Positions 44,682-56,290 of a stretch of DNA of 64,000 nucleotides are shown piece after piece. The DNA is taken from positions 70,103,267 to 70,167,266 of the forward strand of contig OZ024829.1 in NCBI GenBank assembly GCA_964016985.1, written 5' to 3'. Source of the DNA: Anodontia alba (Eukaryota > Mollusca > Bivalvia > Lucinida > Lucinidae). The translations under genes were made by a program, and so were the position numbers. Positions within the stretch are counted from its first letter, which is position 1. The number at the start of each line of letters is the position of its first letter. Under the pieces are notes generated by a model. It saw nothing but the letters and a program-made list of their open reading frames with translations, was not told where the DNA came from and did no database searches.

Positions 44682-45118
44682 TCTATCTATCTATCTATCT
44701 TCGAAAAGCGCGGGGATAATAACATAATGACAAACTCACATAACGTACGACAAACTCACATAACGTAAAGTCAAACTCACATAACGTAAAGTCAAACTCA
44801 CATAACGTAATGACAAACTCACTTGCCGTAATGAAAAAATCACATAACGTAAAGAGTTGTCAAATGACGTAAACGTGCCTTCACTACATATACGGCATCA
44901 GCTAGGGATAGTGATATAACGAAAGGTATTAAGTCCACCAAAGGTATTAGGAAATGCACAAAACGCAATGAACAAATTATATAACGTTATATTAAACCAA
45001 CATAAGTAAATAACAAACCTACATAGCGTATTGATAAATGCACAAAACACAATGATTCACATAACGTAACAATAAAGCCAGATAATGCAATACTCAAACC
45101 AAATAAAGTAACATCACT
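44682..45118 (+). repeat. TCTA microsatellite and 20-21-bp 'ACATAACGTAA' array
   Basis: A short (TCTA)n run at 44682-44702 is followed from 44723 by 'gacaaactcacataacgtaa', well conserved for about six units to 44865. Increasingly degenerate units ('cacaaaacgcaatgaacaaatt') run to about 45118. Confidence 0.85.
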
Positions 45119-45340
45119 CGTATAAAGTACAAACCATTGTCACGACGCAAGGTATTTGCGCCGTATAAGACAGCAATGGCGTTCCAAAACAGCCTACTGG
45201 CGGTGACTAATGTGACATTTAACTGATAAGCATTTCTGCTTTTAATCAATTTTGATTGAGCCAAAGGTGATTGTTTATTGCATAGATGAACTAGGTCAGA
45301 TGTCTTCACCATATCAAGTTCCTTGAAATACTCGTTTGAT
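45119..45340. other. No gene seen
   Basis: A minus-strand 72-codon frame (45094-45312) has no recognisable motif. Confidence 0.35.
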
Positions 45341-45480
45341 CGCAGACCCTATATACAGCCTGAGCAAACAGTGTGGACCCAGATCCAAATTCAAACAATT
45401 TGATCAGGGTCTGCCCTGGAAACTTTTTAGATACAAATACTACCGAATATTGAGGGTAAATATTTAGGGTAAACTTCCAC
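45341..45480 (-). repeat. Dispersed satellite-family units, divergent pair
   Basis: 'cctgagcaaacagtgtggacccagatc' is the minus-strand form of the 'gatctgggtctacactgtttgctcagg' unit, followed by 'tttgatcagggtctgccctgg' and 'taccgaatattgagggtaaatatttagggta'. Confidence 0.65.
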
Positions 45481-48400
45481 AGCAAGTTCCTCGTAGTGTA
45501 GATATGTTATGCTTTAACAAAATCACCTTTGTGGCTGTTGTAGCTGTTGTAGGGAGGTGGCTATTGTAGAGAGGCTTAATATATAGTCAAATTTTACTTT
45601 TGACTATCAGAAAAGTGATTCTTATTTTTAGGAAGGTGGCTGTTGTTGTAGAGGTGTCACTGTATATGCTTATAATATTGAACATTATTAGCGTGTCATA
45701 TTATTGTTCTAAAATAAATGGATAAATAAATAAATAAAGAAAGAAAGAAATAAAGAAATAATTAAATCTTAGGCTTTCATGTTAAGACAGAAGAAAGAAT
45801 AGACCTGCATAGGACATCTATGTGTACGCACAAAAAATGTTTATGAAAATCGGGGCTCAAAAATCAGTTTTCCAAGATAAGCGCTGTTTAGTGTAGTACA
45901 CAGTCGCCACTTTTTCCTATTTAAGCGTATTTCCTTTTAGTCGCTTGACACACGTTCAACATTTTATAAAAGAAACAAATCGTTTTTGATAAATCGTAAA
46001 CCTAATTTGATGACCAAAAAGGTAGATTATTATTGTTTTTAGCGCTAGATAGTAACATGCAAATAGTAAAGTACTTAAAGTACATTAAAGTTTCAAAGTA
46101 ATTTTTATGCGCATCCTGTACATTCTAGGTGTGTCCTAAGATAAATGTTAAAAATAGATACCATTAGTTGCATTGCATACTGCGTGTCAAATGACTGTAT
46201 GAATTGTCTGTTTTCGTCCGTGTTGTACGTTTTGTTTGTCCTTACTGTTTCCATGTTTGTTTTAATTGTAGGACAACTATGGTCGTAGAATATGAATAAA
46301 AGAACTCAACCAGTGCGACAAAATGGAGCCCCCAGTGAATTTTCAACAAAGGTGTCTGGTTTATTTGTTCAACATAGATCAACATATATCACCATCATCA
46401 TCAGTCTTGTTGTCGTCATGTCCATGTCTACTGTTCAACATTGTGTATTGTTGAAGATCTTCATTTCTCATCAGTTATAACAGTCATCATGGCCATTGTG
46501 TATATTTATTTATGTGTGTGTAATAAATGCAAGCTTGCAAGTATTTAGATAAATAACCAGCTGGTTCATCAATATAAACTTATATTTCATATATTCGCCA
46601 TGTCGACAGCAGCAGAGAATCATCTAAGAAGCGTTAGTCTTCCACTTCTAACCCTTTGATGGTATCTAGATATATATTGACACTGGTTTGCAGTGCTTTG
46701 ACAATTTTCATTGATATTGTTTTCTTTATATTTATGTTATTTATGTGTGTAGAGATAAACTGTGCACAGTATTTCGCCTTTGTGTGTTTTCTCGAAACTT
46801 TCCCAGGCATCATAGTCCATATAAAGTCTGTATATTTTTGCGATTTTATATTTGCAGATCTACAGTTTATATACTACAGTGTTTGACAAGTCTTTATGTT
46901 TATTGTACAACAGACGGCGTTTTTGTGCTTTTAGGTTATTAATATTTTCACACATTTATATTTTTGTCATTAATTTGACTGAAAATTGTTCTCAATTGTT
47001 GCTAAGTATTTGAGCAGACTTGAAAACAAACATAAAAAAGTGAAAACGCTACTCCTGCTTTGAATGAAATGTGGTGAATTTTGCATATTTGTTTTTCACC
47101 TATATTCATACATCACTAATAACAACTAATATGATGAGAGCTGAAGAATATTTGTGTTAAATTTTAGTTATTTTTAGTAGTGAATAATCAGTATCCTTAG
47201 TAAATAATAGTTCAATATTCCAGGATCTGCAGTAGAAGGTGAGATAATTTCAAGAACCATGTTATAGATTTAGAGTCAAGGAATTTACAGGTTTTTTTGT
47301 TCATCATAGATAAGTTAGGATTTTTTATTGATAATATAGCCCCTGTGGTTTTTTTTCATACAATTTTCAGTTGTTATTATCAGCATACCCTATGAGTCTG
47401 TCACAGTTAGAAAAAATATATTAGAGAAAATCGGATTCTACAGTCTCCAACAGTACAAAAGAAAACTGTAATTGTTGTCAGTAACAGTAAAGGGGTATAT
47501 TTGAAAAGAAGTGTTGAAAATATTATGCCAGAGAAAAATATAATATGGGAATTTAAAAGTGGCCGAATAATAAAAAAAAGCATTTGACCTCATTGTCACT
47601 AACATAGATTATTATAGGCATAAATATGGTAAATTATTAGTATTGTGGACCTGGCACATGTGATCTGACTTCAAAGGTAGATAATTCATGTAAAAGAGAT
47701 TGAAAAATAAATTGTAGATGTAAGTCAAACTTCTATTGATGAAATTGTTTTGCAGTATGAAAGAGTTTTTAAGCTTATGTTCGACTTACGGTGACAGTGT
47801 AAAGCCGTCCTTATTATTCCATTTCTATTTGGAATAACACTCCGGGTCAGTCACCCAAATCCCACTAGTTTTGACAACAGATCACAGTTAAATCAAAGAA
47901 TAAAATACGTAATGTCACAGCCCCTAGATTCAGTAGTGATATGATTAGATGTCGTAAATTAGAGAAATTATCCAACCTATAGTTATTTGAAAAGATGGTA
48001 TTCACCTTGGTCACCGTCTAAGTACTGGATCCGACGCCTTGTAATAGCAGTTATATTTAAAAACTGTTATTAAAAACCTGTGTTTCTTGAAATATTGTCT
48101 ATCATAATACAGAGAGAGATAGTAGTGAAATATATTTAAATAGTTTTGTTGAGTAGTTGCTTTCATATGCACTAGGTTATTATATACATTTATGTTTACT
48201 GTTGTTGAGGAGTAGTCCCTTCCAAGTGTGTATTTTAGCAACTGAGCTACCACATGGCCTTGGATGACTCGACTGCTTTTAGACTGCAGTCCTCATTAGG
48301 TGTATTGGAATTATAATTGCATTTGGATTCACGCAGGGTGGTCTGGGTGTACGTTTTTAGCAATTGAGCTGACACTTGAATATTTTGAGCTCACTGTGTG

Positions 48401-48569
48401 TTTCCCACATTGCAATATAAATAGATTTCATTACTTGAATCAGGTTATATGTGTGTCATAATTTCCCTGTGCCTGTGCTGATTTATATATAGTTTGTCCA
48501 GCTGTTTGGGTTTTGCGAAAGGTGACTATTTTTCTTTTACCTGCCAATATAATTATTAACAGTAAAATC
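45481..48569. other. Non-coding AT-rich, no gene seen
   Basis: The longest frames (46292-46480, 46656-46942, 48011-48253) have no recognisable domain and are largely low-complexity or hydrophobic by AT-bias. Short 'aaataaataaa' runs lie near 45720-45760. Confidence 0.45.
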
Positions 48570-48953
48570 ATGGCTGATAAAAGTTTAGAGGAGATGGTTA
48601 AAGCTGTATCAGCTAGCCCAGCCTATAAGGTACTGACTAAGAAAGATTATGACCTCCTAGTCTCAATAAAAGAAGGGGCAACTGCTCAAAATAAAGATGT
48701 AGACCAGACAGGTAAAAAAGTACCATCAAATAAAGCAGGTAGTCCTGAAAAATATAAAGAACAGAGTACTGGTATTAATACCAGTACATCTGATAATAAA
48801 CATGTACACTTTGATGGTACCCGCCCCAAGTTTACTTTTCAAGCTCCAGGCATTTCACCTATTTCTATTTGCCACAGAACACTTCTTTTGTTCCCAGTTC
48901 TTATGTTCCCAAATAACCCACTTTTAATGGGCATTTGTACAATTTTCAACTAA
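48570..48953 (+). CDS. Unrecognised 127-codon frame, possible first exon
   Basis: The ATG at 48570 (context AAATCATGG, G at +4) opens a hydrophilic, Lys/Ser/Thr-rich frame: 'MADKSLEEMVKAVSASPAYK', 'LTKKDYDLLVSIKEGA', then a low-complexity Ser/Thr/Gly/Lys region and 'HVHFDGTRPKFTFQAPGISP'. The final ~30 codons turn hydrophobic and look like read-through past a true exon end, near 48850. I recognise no family. It precedes, on the same strand, the candidate exons at 53268 and 56777, so it could be the 5' exon of that locus or a gag-like start. No splice donor is convincing. Confidence 0.35.
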   Translation: MADKSLEEMVKAVSASPAYKVLTKKDYDLLVSIKEGATAQNKDVDQTGKKVPSNKAGSPEKYKEQSTGINTSTSDNKHVHFDGTRPKFTFQAPGISPISICHRTLLLFPVLMFPNNPLLMGICTIFN

Positions 48954-49034
48954 AAATTGTTGTCAGAAAGTGCTAATTTTGCTAAAAATTGCATTATGTT
49001 TTGTAATGTAAAAAAAGAACAAAAAAAAACAATG

Positions 49035-49262
49035 TCTCACGAAGTTCCGCTTCCGAAAGTCTGCTGTACCAGTTAGTTCTTCCCGAAGTTCCGCTTTCGC
49101 AATTCCGCTCTACCAGGAATGTCTCGCGAAGTTCCGCTTCCGCAATTTCGCTCTATCAATAACGTCTTCGCGAAGTTCTGCTTCCGCAATTCCGCTCTGC
49201 CAGAAATGGCGTGAAGTTCTGCTTCCGCAATTCCGCTTTACCAGTAAGGTCTTCGCGAAGTC
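49035..49262 (+). repeat. ~44-bp tandem repeat, 5 units
   Basis: 'gtcttcgcgaagttccgcttccgcaattccgctctaccaggaat' recurs with 'gaagtt' near 49041, 49085, 49128, 49172 and 49213. It is GC- and CpG-richer than the surroundings and each unit contains the palindrome 'cttcgcgaag'. Confidence 0.88.
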
Positions 49263-49739
49263 AGGCTATTCATGTTGGAGTGATCTGCCCTTGAGTACCA
49301 CAAAAAGCTCATATTTGATATTCAGCAAGCTTGCAGATAATTAGGACAGGCATTATGTTTCAGGGGAGTTTGAATTCGAACCAGGCCTGAATGGTTTAAT
49401 GTTAACAAAAAAAGAAAATGAAGAAATAAAATGCTGATATGTGGTTATTGACTTAATTTGTTGCTTTCGGTTGAAACAGTAAATTTCTGAAATCAAACCG
49501 AGTCTCCAATTTTCGTGATTTTGTCTGCCCATCCTGGTTATTAGTGAGTTTGTTCCAATAAAAATGAAGTTATCTATCGGACATCTACCCCTGAGCAAAT
49601 TTTTCAATCTCGAAGGGAACATTACTCCGAAACTAATATTCCGACCTCGCCCGAATTCGAACTCTTCCAAAATTGATAAAGCTCCTATGAAAAATAAACA
49701 AGTTATTGAGCTGACAACATTTCCCATATTATAAATCAA

Positions 49740-50780
49740 TTGGAGCTATTGGTTGCCATGGCAACCACAGTTTTGCCCAGACATGCCTCAAAATGTAATG
49801 CAGCCTTTCCCCCTACCAAATGATGCCAAACATGACATTTGATCAAGATTGACCAAGTGGCTTTAAGGATAAATGTAAAAAATGCATTTCCATCAATCAA
49901 GGGGACATAACGCTACGACAGATCATACATTAAGCTCGCCACTGTTCTAACTCATCTGAGCATTGTCCTCAACAGACTTATTATGAGGTAAGGTTCAGAA
50001 AGACCCCATGAAAACTCAAGGACTTTATATAATGGTGGTGACAAGGTCCAAAAAAGGCATTTTCAGCAAATACAGGGACATAAACTCTATGATAATAGAC
50101 CAACATGGCCAGTTTTCAAGCTCACCCAAGCTTTTATCCCTGACAATATATGTAAGTTTCAGGAAGATAAATCAAAACTAAAAGACAATGTGATTACAAT
50201 GTACAGAATAGGCATTTTCAGCAAACAAGGGGACATAACTCTGTCAAATAGGCCAACATCGCCAGTTTTCGAACTCATTTGAGCTTTTATACCTGACCTA
50301 CACATGTGTAAGTTTCAGAAGATCTGATCAAAACTGGTCCTTATAGTGAGCACAAGGTCCAAAATAGAGATTTTCAGCAAACAAGGGGACATAAGTCTGT
50401 GATAGATAGGCTGACACTGACAGTTTTCTCATCCAAGCTTTTATCCCTGACCTACATATCGTCACCTTAGCGCAAAAAGTCAGTAACTCCTTATATATTT
50501 TAATGGGAGTTACTGACCTTTTGCGCTCAGGTGACGATATATGTATGTTTCAGGAAGATATGATCAAAACTGAAGGAATGGTGATCGCAAGATTTTCCCC
50601 AATATATTCAATGGGAGCTATTGGTTGACATGGTTACCCTTGCCGATGGATGCTACATATAAAATTTGATCGGCCAACTGGCTTCAGAGATAAACAACAT
50701 TAAAAGGGTGGACAGACGACAGACGCTGGAGCATTGCCATACTGGTCCTCACCAGAACCTTCAGCTCAGGTGAGCTAATA
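49740..50780 (+). repeat. ~155-165-bp tandem repeat, interrupted by a hairpin
   Basis: 'ttttcagcaaacaaggggacataactctgt.a.ata.gccaacat.gccagttttc.aactcat.tgagcttttat.cctgac.tacata.gta' recurs with 'gggacata' near 49910, 50075, 50229 and 50385, followed by a closing segment ending 'ttcagctcaggtgagct'. The hairpin 50456-50540 is inserted in the last unit. Confidence 0.8.
50456..50540. mobile_element. 85-bp hairpin insertion, MITE-like
   Basis: 'atatcgtcaccttagcgcaa...gtaactcc' pairs with 'gggagttactgaccttttgc...aggtgacgatat' over about 36 bp around 'ttatatatttaat'. Other tandem units read 'ctacata.gtaagtttcagg', and here the same phrase is split by the hairpin, so it is an insertion. The flanking TA-rich sequence (tacat / atgta) could hide a TA duplication. 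Confidence 0.8.
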
Positions 50781-52310
50781 AACATTACAATACACATACA
50801 TAGCAGCCATTACCAGTTTGCAGGTCTACGACGATGATCAACTTTTTTATGAATGACAGGCTGATCATTTCTTCCACCAGATACAATATGAAGACAATAT
50901 CATTTCATTATATCTGGTTACAAAAGTGACAAAACTTTTGACAAAAAGCAAAGTGTTAAAACTTATGAAAACGATCTGTATCGGCAAATATTGTAGAAAA
51001 AATAGTCAAAAAGGATTGTAACTTATTTACCTCATAAGGGACGTTAAGTGTAGATTTAATTTAATTACAAATGTGAAATCCCATTCTAGCATGGTTTTAA
51101 TGTTTTCCTTATTTGAAACTAAAGGAAACATCACCTGGTGAAAAAGCATGTTTGAAATGTCATGCCACAATAGTGCAGTGTTATGAGGTTATTGTTACCC
51201 CCTTTTTTTTACAATATAAAAAGCAGTGCCGCACGATATTAACAGCTGTGCATTAACCGGCTACAAGCCGTGTATTAACAAGGGAATTCACGCGCTGTTA
51301 ATGCACGGCTACGCAACTTTTAATATGCTCGTACCGGGGCCATAGAATTCGCCACGAATTGATTGATACCAGGGATGATTCCGACCAAGATTTACATTAT
51401 TAGGAGTAGATTGTCTGGGAAAACAATATAGGGCCCACAGGCATTAGCTGCACCTGGTGTCTCCAGACGTTCCAGGAACAAAGACGAAGTTCACATAATA
51501 GTAGGTATCTCAAATAAGCACAAACATGTGCACACCAGACATTATACATTTATCAATCTATCAAATTCAGTTATGAGCCCAGAGTAAGAGGAAACGATGG
51601 AAACCTCAACAGAAAATTGGTTTTCATCGCTCCTTTTTCCTGGGACCAAGTTATTTTTAGCCTTGCCATTTTTTTTTTTTATATATATATATAAATCTTC
51701 CGGGTCAAGGCCATGTAAAAATAGTTGCTATATTTTTTAAATTGTGAAATGAAAAAGAAATCGATTTGTTTTACTGTAGAAAACATTTTTTCTTTTGTTT
51801 TGCAACACTGAAAATAGTAAAATAAAAAAACAAAAAAAAAAAAAAAACACCCAAAACAAACTGGATTCGTGTTTATAAAACTGGAACAAAAACAGACCAT
51901 ATAAAATAAAGAATTAATGAACTGCAGATTACTATTGCAAAAAAGAGGCCCTCACAGGGGGGGGGAGGTACCTGTTCCTTTGTTACCCTAAAATAAATCG
52001 GCATTTTCCCTCATTCCCCAAAATGAAAATCTTTATTTTCTATGTTCTCTGTTGCTTTTCCCCTGTCCCCTTCATTCAGATTTTTATTCCAATGTTCCCA
52101 TGAAAAAGAAATGGGCTTGTTCCCCAAAACCGGGCCTGGGAGGGTCTCAAAAACATCCTACTCATTGTACAAGTAAGACTACGAACTCATAGAAAAGAAC
52201 TTTTTTATGGTGTTCGTGATTTCCTAATACATTATTTTTTACTATTTTTATACATATAGCAGTAGATAAGGTGGGTATAGGGTGTAAATTTAGCAACATA
52301 AAAATATGTT
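50781..52310. other. No gene seen; AT-rich with simple sequence
   Basis: An imperfect inverted repeat involving 'ttaacagctgtgcattaaccgg' and 'ttaatgcacggct' lies at 51238-51316. A T/TA run is at 51668-51694. A minus-strand poly-Phe frame at 51679-51900 is rejected. Confidence 0.45.
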
Positions 52311-52311
52311 C

Positions 52312-52356
52312 TAGGTATTCATTAGGACCACCTCACCCAGGCAATTCTAATGAATT
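52312..52356. repeat. Hairpin of the 'TCTAATGAG' palindrome family
   Basis: TTCATTAGGACCACC pairs, with mismatches, with GGCAATTCTAATGAA (52318-52355). Outer sequence 'aaatatgttctagg' and 'cccacaatgtatg' extends the palindrome as in the 55184 and 56190 copies. A further diverged copy is at 52806-52842 ('ctcgttagaaacacctgcgtgaggccattctgac'). Confidence 0.6.
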
Positions 52357-53159
52357 CCCACAATGTATGATTTTATAGAGAATTTTCAAAAATCTGTTAA
52401 ATTATCACCAAATACCGATCTTAAATACTGGTATGTTTTAAAGATGTTTAAAGACAAAAAATTTTTGAGATGTTAATACATTATTTGCTTAATGTTCAAC
52501 ATATTCATGGACATTTAACTGTTAAATCCTTAACGCACACACTTTGTTTTGAAGGGAATGTAACCCGAGGACAGTGCTGAAAACCGAATCCAGAGGCCGA
52601 GGTTTTCAAAGCTTTTTGAGGGACCGAGTTTTGAACGGTCAGGGGCAAACATTCTCATTCAAAATAGTTGAACATTTTACCAATAGTCCAATACCATACA
52701 CTTTGTGCCATTACTGGTGCCATTTTGAGTCTGTATGTCTGTAAAAATATTTTTTTGACTAACATCCTATTTTTCTCATTCATACTATAAACACAGATTC
52801 TGGCTCCTCGTTAGAAACACCTGCGTGAGGCCATTCTGACAAATACCCTTAATCTGTGTGTAAGAAATGAAATACATACAAACAAAATATACCAATGTAA
52901 ACCCAACTTTTCCGTATACAAAGTATCGCATGGACTTGTTAAGCTCATGTTGAGTCGTTTTTATAGGTGAACATGCCAATGTGTCAAAATAATTTCCACC
53001 CACCTCATATAAAATACATATACTAGAATGAGATTTGGACAGAATAGAATTTACCGTATTTTCCCTCAGTATTGGGAGACCTTATCTACATACCATACTT
53101 GCCCAAACATTTGAAAAATTCCATTCTACCACCCGTTGACATTTAAAAAAATATTACTG
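52357..53159. other. No gene seen
   Basis: It contains 52560-52650, a partial copy of the 'gagggaccgag...gaggttttcaa' stem-loop unit found in tandem at 53571, and the diverged hairpin at 52806. Confidence 0.45.
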
Positions 53160-53262
53160 TATGCAAGACCCTAATCAGACGCCCTGTTCTGCAGCATCTG
53201 ATCAGGGTCTTCACCATTTGCAAAGGCATATCTATCCCAATACTTAGGGTTATTACGGTATT
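53160..53262 (+). repeat. Dispersed satellite-family unit, palindromic form
   Basis: 'agaccctaatcagacgccctgttctgcagcatctgatcagggtcttcaccatttgcaaaggc', then 'atcccaatacttagggttattacggta'. It matches 20775-20840 and ends directly before the candidate exon at 53268. Confidence 0.8.
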
Positions 53263-53267
53263 TTTAG

Positions 53268-53648
53268 TTCCAGAAACAAAGGTTGAAGAAACCATACTGA
53301 CTATCCAGGGCATATTATTTGATTGCCCGGTAACAGATGATGCTACAGATCAAATCAGTTTTGATATAACTCAGCCCTTCGACCCCACTTTTTATGACAT
53401 ATTTGATGAACCATTCGACACCGATGAATTTGATACTTTTATGCCTGATGAAACCCGAAACAAGCCAGCAGAAACAACATATACAGGCATGATAGCTGAA
53501 AGTAATAACAAACCCATGGAGACTAACAAACAGCAGTGTACCCCTACCAGCATAGCCAATGATATCCAGCCCAGGTCCCGAGGGAGGTTTGAAAACCAAG
53601 GCCGCGGTTTTCAACACCTCCCGAGGGACCTGGTAATGTTAATGTATT
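53268..53648 (+). CDS. Acidic reading frame, candidate exon of Crypton-like gene
   Basis: After the acceptor-like 'attacggtatttttag' (AG at 53266-53267) a frame is open for about 125 codons. The first 60 are acidic and hydrophobic ('GILFDCPVTDDATDQISFDI', then 'DPTFYDIFDEPFDTDEFDTF'), followed by a hydrophilic Asn/Thr/Glu linker to about 53565. The last ~25 codons run into the tandem stem-loop repeat at 53571 and are probably not native. Acidic N-terminal regions of this sort occur upstream of the recombinase domain in KIAA1958-like proteins as I remember them. Together with strand and order this suggests it belongs with the recombinase exon at 56777, but no donor site is clear. Confidence 0.4.
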
Positions 53649-53960
53649 GAAAAACCATGTTCGATTGCTATGTGCGGTACTGCACATGGTAATACATTTC
53701 TTAACTTTATTGACAATATAGGGATGAACATGCTTTTTTGATCATTAACATCTACCAGGTCCCGTTCCCTCAGGACCTGGCAAATGTTAATGCATTGAAA
53801 AACCATGTTCAATCGCTATGTGCGGCACTGGCACATGGTAATACGTCTTTCAACTTTATTGACATATAGGGATGAAACATATTTTTTTTATCATTAACAT
53901 CACGAGGGAGATGTTGAAAACGGTTTCAACACCTCCCTCGAGACCTGGCAAATGTTATTG
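53571..53960 (+). repeat. ~150-170-bp tandem repeat with stem-loops
   Basis: 'gaaaaaccatgttcgatcgctatgtgcgg.actg.cacatggtaatac' recurs near 53649, 53797 and 53965. In unit one, 53571-53597 (ccaggtcccgagggaggttt...) pairs with 53606-53633 ('...acacctcccgagggacctgg'). A shorter stem 'ccaggtcccgttccctcaggacctgg' lies in unit two, and 'cgagggagatgttgaaaac / ggtttcaacacctccctcg' in unit three. Confidence 0.85.
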
Positions 53961-55183
53961 CATTGAAAAACCATGTTCGATCGCTATAATTGCATAACAG
54001 AAGACATTTGCTATATATCTCGTGAATTCTTGCACTATTTACCAATTTAAAAGTGATGACGTTGTTCGACCGTCATGAAGCATGTGACATCATGCAGCTA
54101 ATGAAAAAGAGGTTAATTAACATTCGTTTTGAAATACAGTATTTCTTTCTCGTGGGAGTACCTACCAATAAACAAAAGAGTGCGAAGCCTGTCGATAATA
54201 CTTGAGGTGCCATTTTGTAGCCCAATCTGAATCACCTAAAGTCTATCACCTAGATATCCAAATTTGCTGCCTTGAGGATACAATGGAAGCATATCCTTGA
54301 AACCCCTCTCATTGACGGGTGTTTACAAAACAACATGCAACCAGTGATTCCGATCTCTTCCTTGGCTGTTGGGGGTCCGCTCCACAGCATTATAACAATC
54401 AATGCTGTATCATGTTCTCTGTTTCTAGTACTACTAATAGCTTACAGCATTATTACAATCAATGCTGTACCATGTATCTCTGTTTCTAGTACTACTAATA
54501 GCTTCATGGATGCTGCTGCTGTTTATAAACTAGTATTTCAAGCCCTTAGGCGAGAAATTTAAAACTATGCAATATCCGATTTTGTCGCAATATTCATTAT
54601 GAAGACTGACCCCAGTGCACACGATCATGTATTTTGATTATTATACATTTTATTTAATAGCCTACTGCCATAACACGAGTTTTAAACACGATCAGCTGAT
54701 CGCAAGTCAACTAAAATCACCGCAAATATCGTACCTTTTATAGCGATAAATTCATTTTCATGAATAATTCCTGTCATCTGATGAAGAAATATAATCCACT
54801 TCTTACATCTAATTTTAAGTATTTACACATTTACACGAAATTGTTGCATTTACCGAGAATATTGACGAATATAAATGGTGGCTATTTTTCAAAAGCAGGT
54901 CAATCAAGGACATGTATTCATCTGCGTCAGTGACGTAAATATGTCTGGGGCCGAATACGGGATAAACCAAATACTTTTGCAGTAAATAAAAAAGCGAGTT
55001 TAACTACGAAAATTGACCGGATAACAAATCTAGTATAGGGATTGATTCATAATTTTATTTGTAAATACAGGTTTTCTTTCGCACTCGTTTTGTTTATGGG
55101 ATCAAGCATAAAACTGAAACTGAAATGCATGAACATTCAGGAGGGTCTCCCAGGGGTTTTGAGGCATAGCTCCAGATGATATC
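53961..55183. other. No supported gene; one 60-bp duplication
   Basis: A 60-bp tandem duplication covers 54384-54443 and 54444-54505 ('acagcattat.acaatcaatgctgta.catg...agtactactaatagctt'). It creates the repetitive 96-codon frame at 54272-54562, which is not supported as a gene. Confidence 0.6.
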
Positions 55184-55296
55184 CACATAATATCTTTCTT
55201 ATTTCTCCAAGAAAACATTAGAGGGTCCTTGGCGAGTCGCTTCTAATGAGTACCACAACATATGTTCTTGTTGAGAAATAAGAAAAATATTATTAC
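55184..55296. mobile_element. ~110-bp palindromic MITE-like element
   Basis: 'ataatatctttcttatttct...gaaaacattag' is the near reverse complement of 'ctaatgagtaccacaacatatgttcttgttgagaaataagaaaaatattat', around 'agggtccttggcgagtcgctt'. No coding capacity. It is related to hairpins at 5209, 52318, 52806, 56190 and 62360. Confidence 0.75.
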
Positions 55297-56155
55297 TTTT
55301 CGTTTGAAAAAAAAAAAAAAAAAAAAAAAACGCCTTAACTGGAGCTATGAAACAAGGCCAGTTATTTCAGGGGAACAAGCAACAAATTAAATTCTTAAAA
55401 TAAACGGAACAGAAGCGTCGCACAGCTCCAGCTAGCTCTTATTCAAGAGTGGAATAATATCCCTCAAAGGACCATTGACAACTTAGTCGGGTCTATGGTT
55501 AGAAGAGTGAGAGCCGCGACAGCTGCCCGTGGTGGACACACGCGCTATTGATACCCATTATTCAATAACGTTGGGTGTCTGCGTTTAACGCTATTTATTG
55601 CAAACTTCGTCTGCTATACGACACTAAACCAATAGCATTTAACAGAAAATGAAATAAAGAATTAAAAAAATTAAACAATCAAATGAAATCCACAATTTTC
55701 TTAAAAAATACAATCCCAGAATTAATACTTGCGTTTCTTTTTTTCTGCTAGTATTTCAGAAGAAAAAGATACCATTTTAACGTCGTGTGTTAGTCCTTAT
55801 TTGCAGCTAAAGCGTTAACCATGCTTTGATTAATGTACTTTTTATATGACTGCATGCAAGGAAGTAACTAAATAACTAGCATACTAACATTAACCTAACC
55901 TTTTCTCAAGTTTTGGAATATAAATTTCTGAAAAATGTTGTATTTGTAAAACTATTATGTAAATGTCATTAAATTTGCTCAAGATTGCTTTACCAATTGA
56001 TAAGAAACACCTCCAAAAACATGATAAATTGACAGTATATACCCTGATCATAGTGCTCCTTGAGAAGCATTACAATCTGGGCAATTACTGTTTGTATATA
56101 TGTCTGCCTAGAAAATGTTAACTTTTATCGTATTTCTCGTAGCTCTTGAGGCATT
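55297..56155. other. No gene seen
   Basis: An A-run at 55307-55330, then AT-rich sequence. Short 'tcatagtgctcc' and 'tgcctaga' phrases near 56045-56110 may be another decayed satellite unit ('accctgatcatagtgctccttgagaagcattac'). Confidence 0.4.
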
Positions 56156-56189
56156 TTCAATCCTAAAGTACTGGTATTTTTCGCCATGA

Positions 56190-56290
56190 AAACATGTTGT
56201 GCGTACTCATTAGAAAGTTCCTCGGTGAGACGCTTCTAATGAGTACCATCAACATATGTTTTCGTAAAGAAATAAGGAAAATATCTGAGG
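56190..56290. mobile_element. Palindromic MITE-like element, second copy
   Basis: 'gaaaacatgttgtgcgtactcattagaaagttcctc' pairs with 'gagacgcttctaatgagtaccatcaacatatgtttt', around 'ggt'. It shares 'gcttctaatgagtacca.caacatatgtt' with the 55184 copy. Confidence 0.75.

Noticed and set aside
39000..45118. CRISPR array
   Set aside because: The 41-bp and 20-bp repeats are contiguous with no unique spacers, and the genome is eukaryotic.
54272..54562. 96-codon protein with internal repeat
   Set aside because: The repeat is a 60-bp DNA duplication and the frame has no other support.
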